From assembly GCF_000733125.1 (NCBI RefSeq), contig NZ_JPHU01000002.1:310001-374000 (forward strand): a DNA stretch of 64,000 nucleotides, written 5' to 3'. Positions 26,798 through 36,028 of the stretch are shown piece by piece. The notes beneath the pieces were generated by a model that saw nothing but the letters and a program-made list of their open reading frames with translations, did not search any database and was not told the DNA's origin. The stretch's first letter is position 1. The number at the start of each line of letters is the position of its first letter. A program made the translations under genes and the position numbers. The DNA is from Parvularcula oceani. Its GTDB lineage: Bacteria; Pseudomonadota; Alphaproteobacteria; Caulobacterales; Parvularculaceae.

Positions 26798-27420
26798 TCA
26801 CGATCGGCCTCACAGGCTCCATCGGCATGGGAAAATCGACGACCCTCCGCCTGTTCGCCGAGGAAGGCTGCGCGGTCTGGGACGCCGATGCGGCGGTCCA
26901 CCGCCTCTATGCGCCCAAGGGCGAGGGCGCCGCCGCCATCGCAGGCGCGTTTGCGGGCGTCCTCACCCCGGAAGGGGGCGTCGACCGCGACGCCTTGGGA
27001 CGGCACGTCCTGTCCGATCCGGCCGCGCTGGCCCGGCTCGAGGCCCTGATCCACCCGCTGGTGCAGGAGGATCGCGAGAGCTTCCTCGTTCGGGCGAGGC
27101 GGGAGGGCTTCGCCATCGCCGTCTGCGACATCCCGCTCCTGTTCGAGACCGAGGCGGATGACGCGTTCGACGTCGTCGTCGTGGTCACGGCGGAGGAGGG
27201 GGTCCGGCGGCGCCGCGTTCTCGATCGACAGGGCATGACCGAGGCCAAGCTCGAAGCCATACTCGCGCGCCAGACGCCCGAAGCCGAGCGGGCGGGGCGG
27301 GCCGATTATGTCATCAGGACCGATGAAGGCCTGCCGGCTGCGCGCCGGGCGGTGCGCGCGATCCTCGCAGCGCTTGAGGAGAACTCGTCTTCCGCCGGGC
27401 GGCGAGGCGCACCACAATAG
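26794..27420 (+). CDS. coaE: Dephospho-CoA kinase
   Basis: Last step of coenzyme A synthesis: phosphorylates the 3'-OH of dephospho-CoA. 208 residues with P-loop GLTGSIGMGKST (5-16), WDADAAVHRLY, and CDIPLLFET. The ATG overlaps the aroE stop (ATGA). dnaQ starts 4 bp after its stop. The extended open frame upstream of this ATG is only aroE read in another frame. Confidence 0.96.
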   Translation: MITIGLTGSIGMGKSTTLRLFAEEGCAVWDADAAVHRLYAPKGEGAAAIAGAFAGVLTPEGGVDRDALGRHVLSDPAALARLEALIHPLVQEDRESFLVRARREGFAIAVCDIPLLFETEADDAFDVVVVVTAEEGVRRRRVLDRQGMTEAKLEAILARQTPEAERAGRADYVIRTDEGLPAARRAVRAILAALEENSSSAGRRGAPQ

Positions 27421-27424
27421 CGCC

Positions 27425-28117
27425 ATGCGACACGTCATCTTCGATACCGAGACCACCGGCCTTTCCCCCCGCGAAGGACATCGCCTCGTCGAGATCGGGG
27501 CGGTGGAGATGGCCGGCGGCAGCCTCACCGGCCGCACCTTCCACGTCTATATCGATCCCGAGCGCGACATGCCCGAAGAGGCCTATCGCGTGCACAAGAT
27601 CTCCGAGGAGATGCTGCGCGGGAAGCCGAAATTCGCCGATCCGGAAGTGGGGCAGGCCTTCTGCGATTTCGTCGGCGATGCGACTCTCGTCGCGCATAAC
27701 GCGCCTTTCGATGTCGGCTTCCTCGCCCATGAGCTCCGGCTCGCGGGGCTGCCCACCTTCAAATGCGACGTAATCGACACCGTGCAGATCGCCCGGCGCA
27801 AGTTTCCGGGCTCTCCGGTCTCGCTCGATGCGCTGTGCTCGCGGTTCAAGATCGACACGAGCCAGCGGGAGCGGGAAGGGCACGGCGCCCTTCTCGACGC
27901 GCGGCTGCTCGCCGAGGTCTGGATCGAACTGACAGGCGGCGCGCAGGGCGGCTTTACGCTGACCGCCCGGCAGGACGAGGACGCGGAGGGCGAGCCCGGC
28001 ATGATGCTGGAGACCCCGCGCCGCGACGGCCCGAGGCCCGTCCTCCTCACCGAGGAGGAGCGCGCCGCCCATGCGGCCTTCGTGACCGAAATGGCCGAAC
28101 CCGTCTGGCAGCGCTGA
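27425..28117 (+). CDS. dnaQ: DNA polymerase III epsilon subunit (3'-5' proofreading exonuclease)
   Basis: Proofreading subunit of the replicative polymerase. 230 residues with the DEDDh motifs: Asp7 and Glu9 in F-D-T-E-T-T-G-L, HNAPFDVGFL, and HGALLDARLLAEVW. The C-terminal part (about 180-230) is the polymerase-binding tail. Its ATG is 4 bp after coaE; this is the last gene of the ppsR-maf-aroE-coaE-dnaQ run. In many relatives secB lies beside dnaQ; it is not here. Confidence 0.95.
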   Translation: MRHVIFDTETTGLSPREGHRLVEIGAVEMAGGSLTGRTFHVYIDPERDMPEEAYRVHKISEEMLRGKPKFADPEVGQAFCDFVGDATLVAHNAPFDVGFLAHELRLAGLPTFKCDVIDTVQIARRKFPGSPVSLDALCSRFKIDTSQREREGHGALLDARLLAEVWIELTGGAQGGFTLTARQDEDAEGEPGMMLETPRRDGPRPVLLTEEERAAHAAFVTEMAEPVWQR

Positions 28118-28190
28118 TCCGCCGCGTCACGCCCTTGTGAACGCGCGGCAGCCGTTCCACAAAGCGCCTTCGAGGCAGGAGGGCTTGGGG

Positions 28191-30236
28191 ATGATCTGGC
28201 TGGGCGGCATTGCTGCATCCGCGATAATGACGGCGGCGCTCGCAAACGGGGCGGAAAGCTACAGCGTCGAGACGCCGCCGGGCTGGGTCGTTCCGGCCGA
28301 GATCCCGGACGCTCTCGACGAGGGCAGGGCGCAGGCCCAGAACGGCCGCTACGTCCTCCTCTACGACACCCAGGTCCGGCTGGGCCCGCAGGGGCGGGAC
28401 AGCTACCGCCGCATCGCCACCCTGATCACCTCGCGGGCAGGCCTCGAGGAGGAGGGGCGGCTGACGCTCGGCTTCGACCCTTCGGATACCCGGCTGGTGC
28501 TGCACGGGGTCCGGCTCTGGCGCGACGGCGCCGCGCGGGATGTCCTGCCCGCCATGACCTTCCAGACGGCGCGCCAGGAAGACCGGCTGGACGACGGCAT
28601 AGTCGATGGCGACCTCACCGTGTTCGGCGAGATCCCGGGCCTGCGGGTCGGGGACATCATCGACTGGGAGGCCAGCTGGCGTGCCACCGGATCGCATTGG
28701 CCAGGCGAGTTGACGGGCGGGTTCTCAACGCAATGGTCGGTGCCGAGCGGCCTCGACCGCTGGCGGGTCCTGACCGAGGCGGGAACGCCTCTTTCCGTTC
28801 GCGCCTTCGGGCCCGGGCCCGAGCCGGAACGCTCGGCCGCGGCGGGCTACGACATCCGCGAATGGCGCCAGCTCTACGCGCTCCCGGTCGCAGGCGAAGG
28901 AGACGTCCCGGGCGATGTCGTGCAATGGGGCAGCGTCACCTATTCGACCTTCACCGACTGGGCCGCGGTCGCGGACTGGGCGCGGCCCTTCTACGCGCTG
29001 GACGCGCCCCTGCCGGACCCGCTGCGCGCCCGCATGGCGGGCTGGGACGGGCTGCCGCTGGCGGAGCGCGTGACGCGCGCGATCCGGCTGGTGCAGGACG
29101 AGGTCCGCTATGTCAGCGACAGCGTCGGCCTCGGCGCCTACCGGCCCCGCCCACCCGCCGTCACCTGGGCGAACGGCTATGGCGACTGCAAGGACAAGGC
29201 TCTGCTCCTGGCCGCGATCCTGAGGACCATGGGCGTCGAGGCGGTTCCGGCCCTCGCATCGACCGAACGCGGCCTCGGCCTGGCCCATGTCGCGCCCTCG
29301 CCGGGCCGGTTCGATCACGTCGTCGTCCGGGTGCCGTGGGAAGACGGCGCGGTCTGGATCGATGCGACGCGGGCGCTTCAGGGGGGCGTATTCCCGGCGC
29401 TCGACCAGCCGCGGTTCGGCTACGCCCTTCCGATCGAGGAGAATGCGACGCTGGAGGCCATGCCGCGCGGTCCCGAAGCCTATCCCACTCTCGACGTCGT
29501 CGAGCGATACGATCTGTCGGATGCCGCCGGTGAGGGCGTCGCCCTGACGGTCGAGGCCGTGCGGCGCGGCGCGGCCGCGGACGCGTTCCGCAACGAGATG
29601 GCCCGCCGGCCGCTCCTCGACCTGTCCGACAGCTATCTCGACTATTACCGAACGTCCTATCCGGGCCTCAGCCGCAGCGCGCCGCTCGAATATGAAGATG
29701 ACCGTGCGGCCAACCGGTCGGTGACGACGGAACGCTATCTCCTGCCCGCCGCGGCTTTCGAGGGCCCTCTCGCCGAGGCCTTCCCGCTGAATTTCTACGC
29801 CATGGAATTCAGCTTCCCCCAGGCGGCCGAGGATCGGACGCTGGCCCTGGCGATTCCTCACCCGGTCAGTGTGCGCCACGAAATCGCGCTTCTCGGCTGG
29901 GAAGGCGGCCACGTCGCGCCCGAGAAGATGGACCTCTCGGACGACGCCTTCCGCTTCACCTTCGATGCGTCGCGCTCCGGCGACGATCTCCGGCTCGTGC
30001 AGTCGCTGGTGACGAAAAGCGACCGGATCGAGCCCTCATCGCTTGCGGGCTATTCCGCCGCGCGGAGTGCATGGCTCGATCAGCAGCACTGGAACTGGGA
30101 GTTCCGGCGAGAGACCGAGGCAGTCGCCACCAGCCTGCTCCTGCCGGTCGCCGGGATGGGGTTCGGCCTTGCGATGTGGGGGGTCAGCACCGTCCGCCGG
30201 CGCCGCCGCGCCGGCAGGGGGGCGCAGCCTAGTTGA
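28191..30236 (+). CDS. Exported DUF3857 / transglutaminase-like protein
   Basis: 681 residues. A signal peptide (MIWLGGIAASAIMTAALANG) is followed by a DUF3857 domain (about 40-220), then a transglutaminase-like domain with the papain-type triad: Cys in G-Y-G-D-C-K-D-K, His in RFDHVVV and Asp in WIDATRAL. A C-terminal hydrophobic helix followed by an Arg-rich tail (VRRRRR) anchors it in the inner membrane with the domains in the periplasm. I start at the ATG with AGGAGGG 6-7 bp upstream; a longer frame from 28137 lacks one. Substrate unknown. The last 8 bp overlap the convergent ATPase gene. Confidence 0.85.
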   Translation: MIWLGGIAASAIMTAALANGAESYSVETPPGWVVPAEIPDALDEGRAQAQNGRYVLLYDTQVRLGPQGRDSYRRIATLITSRAGLEEEGRLTLGFDPSDTRLVLHGVRLWRDGAARDVLPAMTFQTARQEDRLDDGIVDGDLTVFGEIPGLRVGDIIDWEASWRATGSHWPGELTGGFSTQWSVPSGLDRWRVLTEAGTPLSVRAFGPGPEPERSAAAGYDIREWRQLYALPVAGEGDVPGDVVQWGSVTYSTFTDWAAVADWARPFYALDAPLPDPLRARMAGWDGLPLAERVTRAIRLVQDEVRYVSDSVGLGAYRPRPPAVTWANGYGDCKDKALLLAAILRTMGVEAVPALASTERGLGLAHVAPSPGRFDHVVVRVPWEDGAVWIDATRALQGGVFPALDQPRFGYALPIEENATLEAMPRGPEAYPTLDVVERYDLSDAAGEGVALTVEAVRRGAAADAFRNEMARRPLLDLSDSYLDYYRTSYPGLSRSAPLEYEDDRAANRSVTTERYLLPAAAFEGPLAEAFPLNFYAMEFSFPQAAEDRTLALAIPHPVSVRHEIALLGWEGGHVAPEKMDLSDDAFRFTFDASRSGDDLRLVQSLVTKSDRIEPSSLAGYSAARSAWLDQQHWNWEFRRETEAVATSLLLPVAGMGFGLAMWGVSTVRRRRRAGRGAQPS

Positions 30237-31050
30237 TTTCCAGAAGGCCGTGATCGGTGCGGTCGGACACGACCTTCTCGATCACGTCCTTCGAGATCCG
30301 GTCCATGCCCTGGGCATAGGCATAGACGAAGGCGGTGTCGCACAGGATGTTGATCCGCCGCGGAATACCGTCGGTCTGCGCGTGAATGCCTTCCAGCGCA
30401 TCGGGCGTGAAGAGCGATTCCTGACCGCCGGCCTTGTGCAGGCGGCTGACGATGTATTCGCGGGTCTCGTTCGGCGCGAAGGCCTTGAGGTGGTAGTGGC
30501 TGACGATGCGCTGCCGGAACTGCAACAGGCTCGGCACGTTGAGCTTGTTGGCGAGTTCGGGCTGGCCGAGCAGGACGAGCTGCAGGACCGGCATCATGCC
30601 GATCTGCATGTCCGAGAGGAGCCTGAGCTCCTCGATCACCGGCTCGGGCAGGAGCTGCGCCTCGTCGATGAACAGCACGGCCTTGCGCCCGCGCGCCTGG
30701 GTCTGGCGCAGGAATTCCTGCAACTGCCCCATGGAGGTGGTCGACGACACCGACCCGGTCTCGATGCCGAAGCCGTAGAGGACCCAGGCCGCCACGTCCT
30801 GCCCCAGGCCGATCTTGCCGTTGAGGCGGCCCAGCACGTGTCCGCTCTCGTTCCTGGTGATGATGTCGTTGAGCAGCGTGGTCTTGCCGCTGCCGATTTC
30901 GCCGGTGATGACGACGATGCCGTTGGTGGCCGTCAGCCCGTAGACGAGCATGGTCCGCGCCATCTTGTGCCCTTCGGCCCAATACATCATGTCGGGCTCG
31001 GGATAGCTCGCGAACGGCTTCCGGCCCAGGTTGAAATGGGCTTCATACAT
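30229..31050 (-). CDS. ExeA/XrtA-associated AAA ATPase
   Basis: 273-residue AAA+ ATPase of the ExeA type, close in pattern to the ATPase found in exosortase (XrtA) polysaccharide loci. N-terminus MYEAHFNLGRKPF and YPEPDMMYWAEGHKMA are typical; Walker A is GEIGSGKTT (50-58), Walker B is LFIDEAQ (126-132), and a sensor region GQPELANKLN and FRQRIVSHY follow. Start chosen at MYEAHF with AGGAAGAG just upstream. Together with the TPR lipoprotein behind it, this suggests a surface-polysaccharide export or regulation module, but no exosortase or Wzx/Wzy is in the window. Confidence 0.85.
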   Translation of the reverse strand: MYEAHFNLGRKPFASYPEPDMMYWAEGHKMARTMLVYGLTATNGIVVITGEIGSGKTTLLNDIITRNESGHVLGRLNGKIGLGQDVAAWVLYGFGIETGSVSSTTSMGQLQEFLRQTQARGRKAVLFIDEAQLLPEPVIEELRLLSDMQIGMMPVLQLVLLGQPELANKLNVPSLLQFRQRIVSHYHLKAFAPNETREYIVSRLHKAGGQESLFTPDALEGIHAQTDGIPRRINILCDTAFVYAYAQGMDRISKDVIEKVVSDRTDHGLLEIN

Positions 31051-31157
31051 GCTCTTCCTCGACTTCGGACCGGTGCGGCCCGATTCTCGTGTTCCTGTGC
31101 CGGCGCGTCTCTTCAAGAAACGCACCAGATAAAGGCGGCTAGATGACGCCGCGAGCC

Positions 31158-33554
31158 CTAGAGGCGTTCCAGAGCCGCGTCGATCTCTTCCGCTGCGACC
31201 TGGGTCGTGGCGCCCATGTTCCGCTTGGCGGAGGTGAGGGCGGAGCGGGCGCTCGGCATATCGCCCTGCGCCGCCGCTATGACGCCGCGATGGTAGAGGA
31301 TGTCCGCGTTCTCCGGCGCCCCCTCCGCAGCGATGCGGCTGTAGCGGGCAGCGTCCTCGAGCCGGTCGTTCTGGTAATAGGCCCAGGCGAGCGTGTCGGC
31401 GAAATAGGGGTTCTCCGTCCGGCGGAACCGCTCGGCGATGCGCAGGGCCTCTTCTTCATTGCCCTCGCGCTCGAGCAGCAGCGAAGCCAGATTGTTCGCC
31501 GTGAGCGGGTCGAGAAGCTCGTCCTGCTCCAAGGAGCGCAGGACCTCTATGGCCTCGTCGGTCTCGCCGAGCACGATCAGGTCGTTGGACAGGAGGGTCC
31601 GGATGCGCCTGCTGTTCTCGGCCTGCTCTGCGCCTTCGCGCAGGATCTGCGTGGTCTGCTGGGTCGGTCCGCCATCCTTTTCCGCAAGATAGCGCACGAT
31701 GTGCAGGTCTTCCGAGCGGGGGAAGGCCTGAATGCCCCGCTGCGCCACATCGGCGGCGCGGGCCTGCTCCTCCTCGCGCAGAAGCGCCTCGCCGAGCAGG
31801 ATGTAATCGGCCGCGACGGCGTCCTGCCGGTCGAGGCGGGCCTCGAGCGCGGCGAAGGCCTCTTCGGGCGCGCCGCTTTCGGCCAGGATCCGGGCGCGCA
31901 TCGCCAGAAGGCGGCGATCATCGGGGGCGGCCTGCACCAGCGTCTCGGACAGGGGCAGGGCCTCGTCCCAACGCTCCAGCCCGACCAGCGCGGCGAGCCT
32001 GACCCGCTCCGCCCGGCGGGTGTCGACGCCGGCCTCGATCAGACGGCTCGCCGTTTCCAGGGCCGTGCGGTAGTCACCGGCGCCGAGGTCGCTCTGCGCC
32101 TTTTGCAGGACAGCCGAAGTGTCCCCGGGATTCTGCGCGATATAGCGTTCGAGCACCTCGCTCGCCCGGCGGCTTTCTCCGCGGCGCTGTAGGAACTGAC
32201 GGTATTGATCGGAGACGATCTTGGTATAGCCGACCTCGTCCACCGCGCGGGCGAACTGGGCATCGGCGAACTGCTCCTGGCCGGTATTCTCATAGGCGAG
32301 GGCGAGGAAGACGAGCGCTTCGGCATTGTCGGGCTGGTTGTTCAGGGCGGTGCGCAGAAGCGGTATGGCCTCCTCTGCCTGATCCCGGGTCATCAGGATC
32401 TGCGCCTTGTTGGTCAGCGCCGCCACGTTCTCGGCATCCTCGGCGAGGATGGCCTCGGTCAGGCTCTCGGCGCGCTCGATCTGGCCCTGGCTCATCGCGA
32501 CATCGGACAGGCCGATGCGCGCGCGAAGCCGTTGCTCCTCGGACAGGGTCTCGTCGCCCGCGAGCTGCTCGAAGGCCTGCTGGCACGCCTCGGGCTGCTC
32601 GGTCTGGCAGTAGAAGATCGGCAGGGAGAACCGCAGGTCCTCATTGGCCGGGTTCTCTTCGATGAACCGGCGCAGAGTCCGCTCCGCGGCCTCGTCGCCT
32701 TCGGTTTCGCGATCGATCGAGACGATGCGGGTGAACAGCGGCGTCTTGTCCGTCACGAATGGCAGCGCCTCCGTATAGAGGCGGCGGGCCGTGTCGTAGT
32801 CGCGAAGGCGCAGAAGGTAATAGTCGGCCAGGCGCTGGCGATAGGTGCCGTTTTCGGGCGCGGCCTCGATGAGCTGCTCGAAGGTGTCGACCACTTCCTC
32901 TTCGCCGAGCAGGCGCTCGGCGAGGATCAGCTTGACGATCAGCAGGGTCTCGGGGTTCTCCGCCTGGGCGATGCCCTCGTTCACGCGCTGCAGGGCCTGC
33001 TGGTAGTTGTCGGACCGGATGTCGCCGGCGGCCAGCAGGTTGAAGATCTCGGCATTGTCCGGATCCTGCTCGAGCGCGCGGTTGAGAACCTCGGTCGCCT
33101 CGGCGAGCTTGTTGTCGACGACCAGCGCCGCGCCCTTGATCGTCAGGGCCTCCGCATCCTCGGGGCGCTGGGCCAGGACCCGCTCGGCATGTTCGAGCGC
33201 GCGCTCGGCCGATCCGCCGAGCAGGGACAGGCGGGCGAAGGCGAGATTGGCCGGGATGTCGTCGGGGCGCTCGGCCAGCAGGCGCGACAGCATGCGCGCC
33301 TGGCGGACGGCCTGGTCCTTCTCTTCCGCGATCAGCGCCGCGCCGCGCAGGGCCTCGATATTGACGGGGTCCTTGAACAGGGCGTTGTTGAACTGCAGCT
33401 CCGCCTTGGTCAGGTCGCCCTGATCGAGATATTCCTGTCCGCTTTCGGCGAATTTGATCGCCTGTTCTTCCTTGCTCTCGCAGGCCGCGAGCAGGAGGAG
33501 CGCGCCGGCTCCCGCAAGAAGGTGCCGCTTCAGCCCTTTCCGCGTGGTCATCAT
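31158..33554 (-). CDS. TPR-repeat lipoprotein (PrsT-like)
   Basis: 798 residues with an export signal ending in L-A-A-C25, a clear lipobox. The remainder is almost wholly tetratricopeptide repeats, about twenty helix pairs with the recurring A-L/A-x-P-x-N/D pattern (for example LNRALEQDPDNAEIFNLLAAG). Length and build resemble the PrsT lipoproteins of exosortase/EPS clusters, and the ATPase gene downstream supports this. Likely an outer-membrane-anchored scaffold for polysaccharide assembly; the specific role is inference. Confidence 0.82.
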   Translation of the reverse strand: MMTTRKGLKRHLLAGAGALLLLAACESKEEQAIKFAESGQEYLDQGDLTKAELQFNNALFKDPVNIEALRGAALIAEEKDQAVRQARMLSRLLAERPDDIPANLAFARLSLLGGSAERALEHAERVLAQRPEDAEALTIKGAALVVDNKLAEATEVLNRALEQDPDNAEIFNLLAAGDIRSDNYQQALQRVNEGIAQAENPETLLIVKLILAERLLGEEEVVDTFEQLIEAAPENGTYRQRLADYYLLRLRDYDTARRLYTEALPFVTDKTPLFTRIVSIDRETEGDEAAERTLRRFIEENPANEDLRFSLPIFYCQTEQPEACQQAFEQLAGDETLSEEQRLRARIGLSDVAMSQGQIERAESLTEAILAEDAENVAALTNKAQILMTRDQAEEAIPLLRTALNNQPDNAEALVFLALAYENTGQEQFADAQFARAVDEVGYTKIVSDQYRQFLQRRGESRRASEVLERYIAQNPGDTSAVLQKAQSDLGAGDYRTALETASRLIEAGVDTRRAERVRLAALVGLERWDEALPLSETLVQAAPDDRRLLAMRARILAESGAPEEAFAALEARLDRQDAVAADYILLGEALLREEEQARAADVAQRGIQAFPRSEDLHIVRYLAEKDGGPTQQTTQILREGAEQAENSRRIRTLLSNDLIVLGETDEAIEVLRSLEQDELLDPLTANNLASLLLEREGNEEEALRIAERFRRTENPYFADTLAWAYYQNDRLEDAARYSRIAAEGAPENADILYHRGVIAAAQGDMPSARSALTSAKRNMGATTQVAAEEIDAALERL

Positions 33555-33607
33555 CGTTGATCCTCGTCGTCCCTGCCGCCGTATCCGGCCTGTTTCGATC
33601 TATACGC

Positions 33608-34741
33608 TCAATCGCCGTTCACCAAGCGCGGGAGGTCCGGCCCCAGGGCCAGCGCGCATAGGTTGCGGGCATTGCCGCTCTCACAGCAAATATCGTACCT
33701 GACACCCTGTCGCGCGAAGGCGGTCCGGGCAATCAGGAGCTGGCCCAAGGCCTCGAGGTCGGGCGCGGCGCGCTCCGCGAGCTGCACTTTCAGGGGCCGG
33801 CCCGCAGCCAGAGCCTGGCGAAGAAGCGGACGCAGCGCCTCGGCACCGGTCTTTCCTTCGAGCCGCAGGACCTGCTGCGCGTCGTCCGCGTCCAGATGCG
33901 GCGCGGTGGCCGGGGCCCGCGCGGCGAGCCGTGCCGAGAGCCTGCGGATCCGCCGGGCCTCGGCGACGAGGCGCGGCAGGAGAGCGGCGTCCGCGGCGTA
34001 GCGGCGCCAGAGCTTGCGGTCCTGGCCGATCCGCCAGGCCCATTCGAAGCCGCTGACCTGAAGCGCGCGGGGAGCCCGCTGCACCGTGCCTGCCACGAAA
34101 TCGACCACTGCGCCCAGATGCGCGATGACGGGCGGCACGAGGCGCGCTTCGTTGCGCAGGAGCCAGGCCTGTCCCTTGGCCGCGCCGAGCGCGGCGACCA
34201 GCATGTCGGCGCCCGAGCCATTGGCCGGGGCGAGCTGGGCCTCGGTGCTCATCGCGTCGAGATCGCCGAAACCGGGATTGGTGTGCCCGACGGGCCGCAT
34301 GGGCCGGTCATCCGCTTCGAGAACGGCGCAGGCGGCGTCGGCTGCGCCTTCGCGCCCGCCGAAGAAGAAGACCGAGAGGTCCTCGTCGCGCAGGCGGTCG
34401 AAAAGATCCGATCCCGCGACCTTCTCGGCGCGCCCGGCGCCGGCGAGGCGGGCGAGCGCGACGACCGGGACGCCGTCCATCGTGACGAGATCGGAGGCCA
34501 GCACGCTGGCGCGGAAAGCGGGATCGGTCCGGCAGGTGACCAGCCAGTCGAGATTTGCGGTCGAAAGGAACAGGCGCTCGCGCGCCTTCGCCGCCCCCAG
34601 CACGGCCTGCGCCACGCTTTCGAGATCGAGGAGGTCGAAGGGCAGGCCGAACAGGGCGATCACGTCGCGGCCGAACGGGTCGGCCGTCTTCGGGTGCGGG
34701 GCGTTGGCGGCGGTGTCGCCGGTCATGTCTTCGTCGAGCAT
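33608..34741 (-). CDS. WecG/TagA/CpsF-family glycosyltransferase with STAS-like C-terminal domain
   Basis: 377 residues. Residues 26-255 form the WecG/TagA domain: LFLSTANLDWLVTCR, T-M-D89-G-V-P-V-V with the conserved catalytic-site Asp, FFFGGREGAADAA, GAVVDFVAGTVQRAPR and the C-terminal SGFEWAWRIGQDRKLWRRY. These enzymes add ManNAc(A) or similar sugars to lipid-linked intermediates. Residues 288-370 (VLRLEGKTGAEALRPLL to GNARNLCALALG) are an extra domain with STAS/MlaB-like alternation of strand and helix, unusual for the family. The ATG chosen has GGAGG 6 bp upstream. Divergent from the GT2 gene across 135 bp. Confidence 0.8.
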   Translation of the reverse strand: MLDEDMTGDTAANAPHPKTADPFGRDVIALFGLPFDLLDLESVAQAVLGAAKARERLFLSTANLDWLVTCRTDPAFRASVLASDLVTMDGVPVVALARLAGAGRAEKVAGSDLFDRLRDEDLSVFFFGGREGAADAACAVLEADDRPMRPVGHTNPGFGDLDAMSTEAQLAPANGSGADMLVAALGAAKGQAWLLRNEARLVPPVIAHLGAVVDFVAGTVQRAPRALQVSGFEWAWRIGQDRKLWRRYAADAALLPRLVAEARRIRRLSARLAARAPATAPHLDADDAQQVLRLEGKTGAEALRPLLRQALAAGRPLKVQLAERAAPDLEALGQLLIARTAFARQGVRYDICCESGNARNLCALALGPDLPRLVNGD

Positions 34742-34876
34742 TGGCCGCCTCCTGCAAGACCCGGGCTGGCGCGCTGGCATCTGGCCCATCGAGGACCGCG
34801 CCGCAATGGCGCGGCTTGCCGGGGCGGTCCGTTCCCTGCAAAGCGCTGCGCGCAGGTTCCACTCCAGCGAGGCCGC

Positions 34877-35746
34877 ATGCTCTCCGTCATCATGCCCGCC
34901 CATAACGAAGCCAATGTCATCGCCGAGGCGATCGACCGGTTCCTGGCGCAGAGGACGGACAAGCCCTTCGAGCTGATCGTCGTGCCCAATGGCTGCACGG
35001 ACGACACCGCCGCCATCGCCCGCTCGCGGATCGAAGCGGCGGCGGCGCGGGGCATCCGCCTGCATGTCGAGGAGCGCGGGGAGCCCGGCAAGATCGGCGC
35101 GCTGAATGCGGGCGACGAGCAGGCCCGTTTCGATTGCAGGATGTATTGCGACTCAGACCTTCTCGTATCGGAGAGCCTCATCGAGGCGGCGCTCGCCGCG
35201 CTCGATACGGAGGCGCCCCGCTATGCGGCCTTCCGCCTCGTCGTGAAGCCGCCGCGCAGCGCCGTCAGCCGCGCCTATGCGCGCATGTGGTCGCAGCTGC
35301 CGCTCATCGCGAAACGGCCGCACGGCATCGCGCTTTACGCCGTGAACGCCGCCGGGCGCGCGCGTTGGGGGGCCTATCCCGATATCGTCGCCGACGACCA
35401 TTTCGCCCGCCTCAACTTCGCGCCCGAAGAGCGGGTGCGCAGCGACGAGGCGTCATACGAGTTCGCCATGCCCGAGGGGCTGGGCGAGCTTCTGGCGGTG
35501 AGGACGCGCTGGGCGCGGGGCAATGAGGAACTCGCCGCGAAGTTCCCGGCGCTTCTGGAGAACGAGGATCGGGGCAACCGCTATGAGGGGTTCGGCCGTG
35601 TCGCGCTCCTGGACCCCGTCGGGTCGGCCGTCTTCACGGGCGTCTTCGTGTTCGGCAAGCTGCAGGGCATCCGCAAGGCGAAGCAGGGGACGGCCGCCTG
35701 GGAACGGGCCAGCGCCTCGCGCAGCGGGGCTCAGCTGAAGTCGTAG
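34877..35746 (+). CDS. Family 2 glycosyltransferase
   Basis: 289 residues. N-terminal GT-A nucleotide-sugar domain: SVIMPAHNEANVIAEAI, IVVPNGCTDDTAAIA and the DxD motif in Y-C-D-S-D-L-L-V; an acceptor region with DDHFARLNF and RTRWARGNEEL follows. A short hydrophobic stretch near the C-terminus (VGSAVFTGVFVFG) may associate it with the membrane. It stands head to head with the WecG-type transferase, so both probably build the same surface glycan. The 3' end overlaps the convergent SdhF4-like gene by 16 bp. Confidence 0.88.
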   Translation: MLSVIMPAHNEANVIAEAIDRFLAQRTDKPFELIVVPNGCTDDTAAIARSRIEAAAARGIRLHVEERGEPGKIGALNAGDEQARFDCRMYCDSDLLVSESLIEAALAALDTEAPRYAAFRLVVKPPRSAVSRAYARMWSQLPLIAKRPHGIALYAVNAAGRARWGAYPDIVADDHFARLNFAPEERVRSDEASYEFAMPEGLGELLAVRTRWARGNEELAAKFPALLENEDRGNRYEGFGRVALLDPVGSAVFTGVFVFGKLQGIRKAKQGTAAWERASASRSGAQLKS

Positions 35747-35982
35747 GCCCTTCCGGCTTTCTCCCAGTCGCCATAGCGGGTCGGTTCCTCGCGCTCCGGG
35801 CCGCCTTTTTCGGGCGGCAGGTCCGCCGCCTCGTCGATCGAGGCTCTTCGCGCCCGCGCCTCGCGCAGGGCCTCGATCTGGACATCCGTCAGGCGGACGC
35901 CATTGGCGAAAAGCGGAATGCCGTCTTCCGTCGTGGGAACGGGCGCCTCTTCGGAAGGCTCGGTCTGAGATGTCTCGGTCAT
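35731..35982 (-). CDS. Succinate dehydrogenase assembly factor 4 homologue (DUF1674)
   Basis: 83 residues. The C-terminal motif PTRYGDWEKAGRAYDF is the signature of DUF1674, the bacterial counterpart of mitochondrial SDHAF4, which helps mature the flavoprotein subunit of succinate dehydrogenase. The N-terminal half is a low-complexity E/T/P stretch. The start at MTETSQTEP follows family length; the longer frame upstream is Arg-rich and out of keeping with the family. Overlaps the end of the GT2 gene tail to tail. Confidence 0.8.
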   Translation of the reverse strand: MTETSQTEPSEEAPVPTTEDGIPLFANGVRLTDVQIEALREARARRASIDEAADLPPEKGGPEREEPTRYGDWEKAGRAYDFS

Positions 35983-36028
35983 GCTTTCGTAAGTGGCGCG
36001 CGAACGGCCCCGCGCCAAGGCCGGACCA

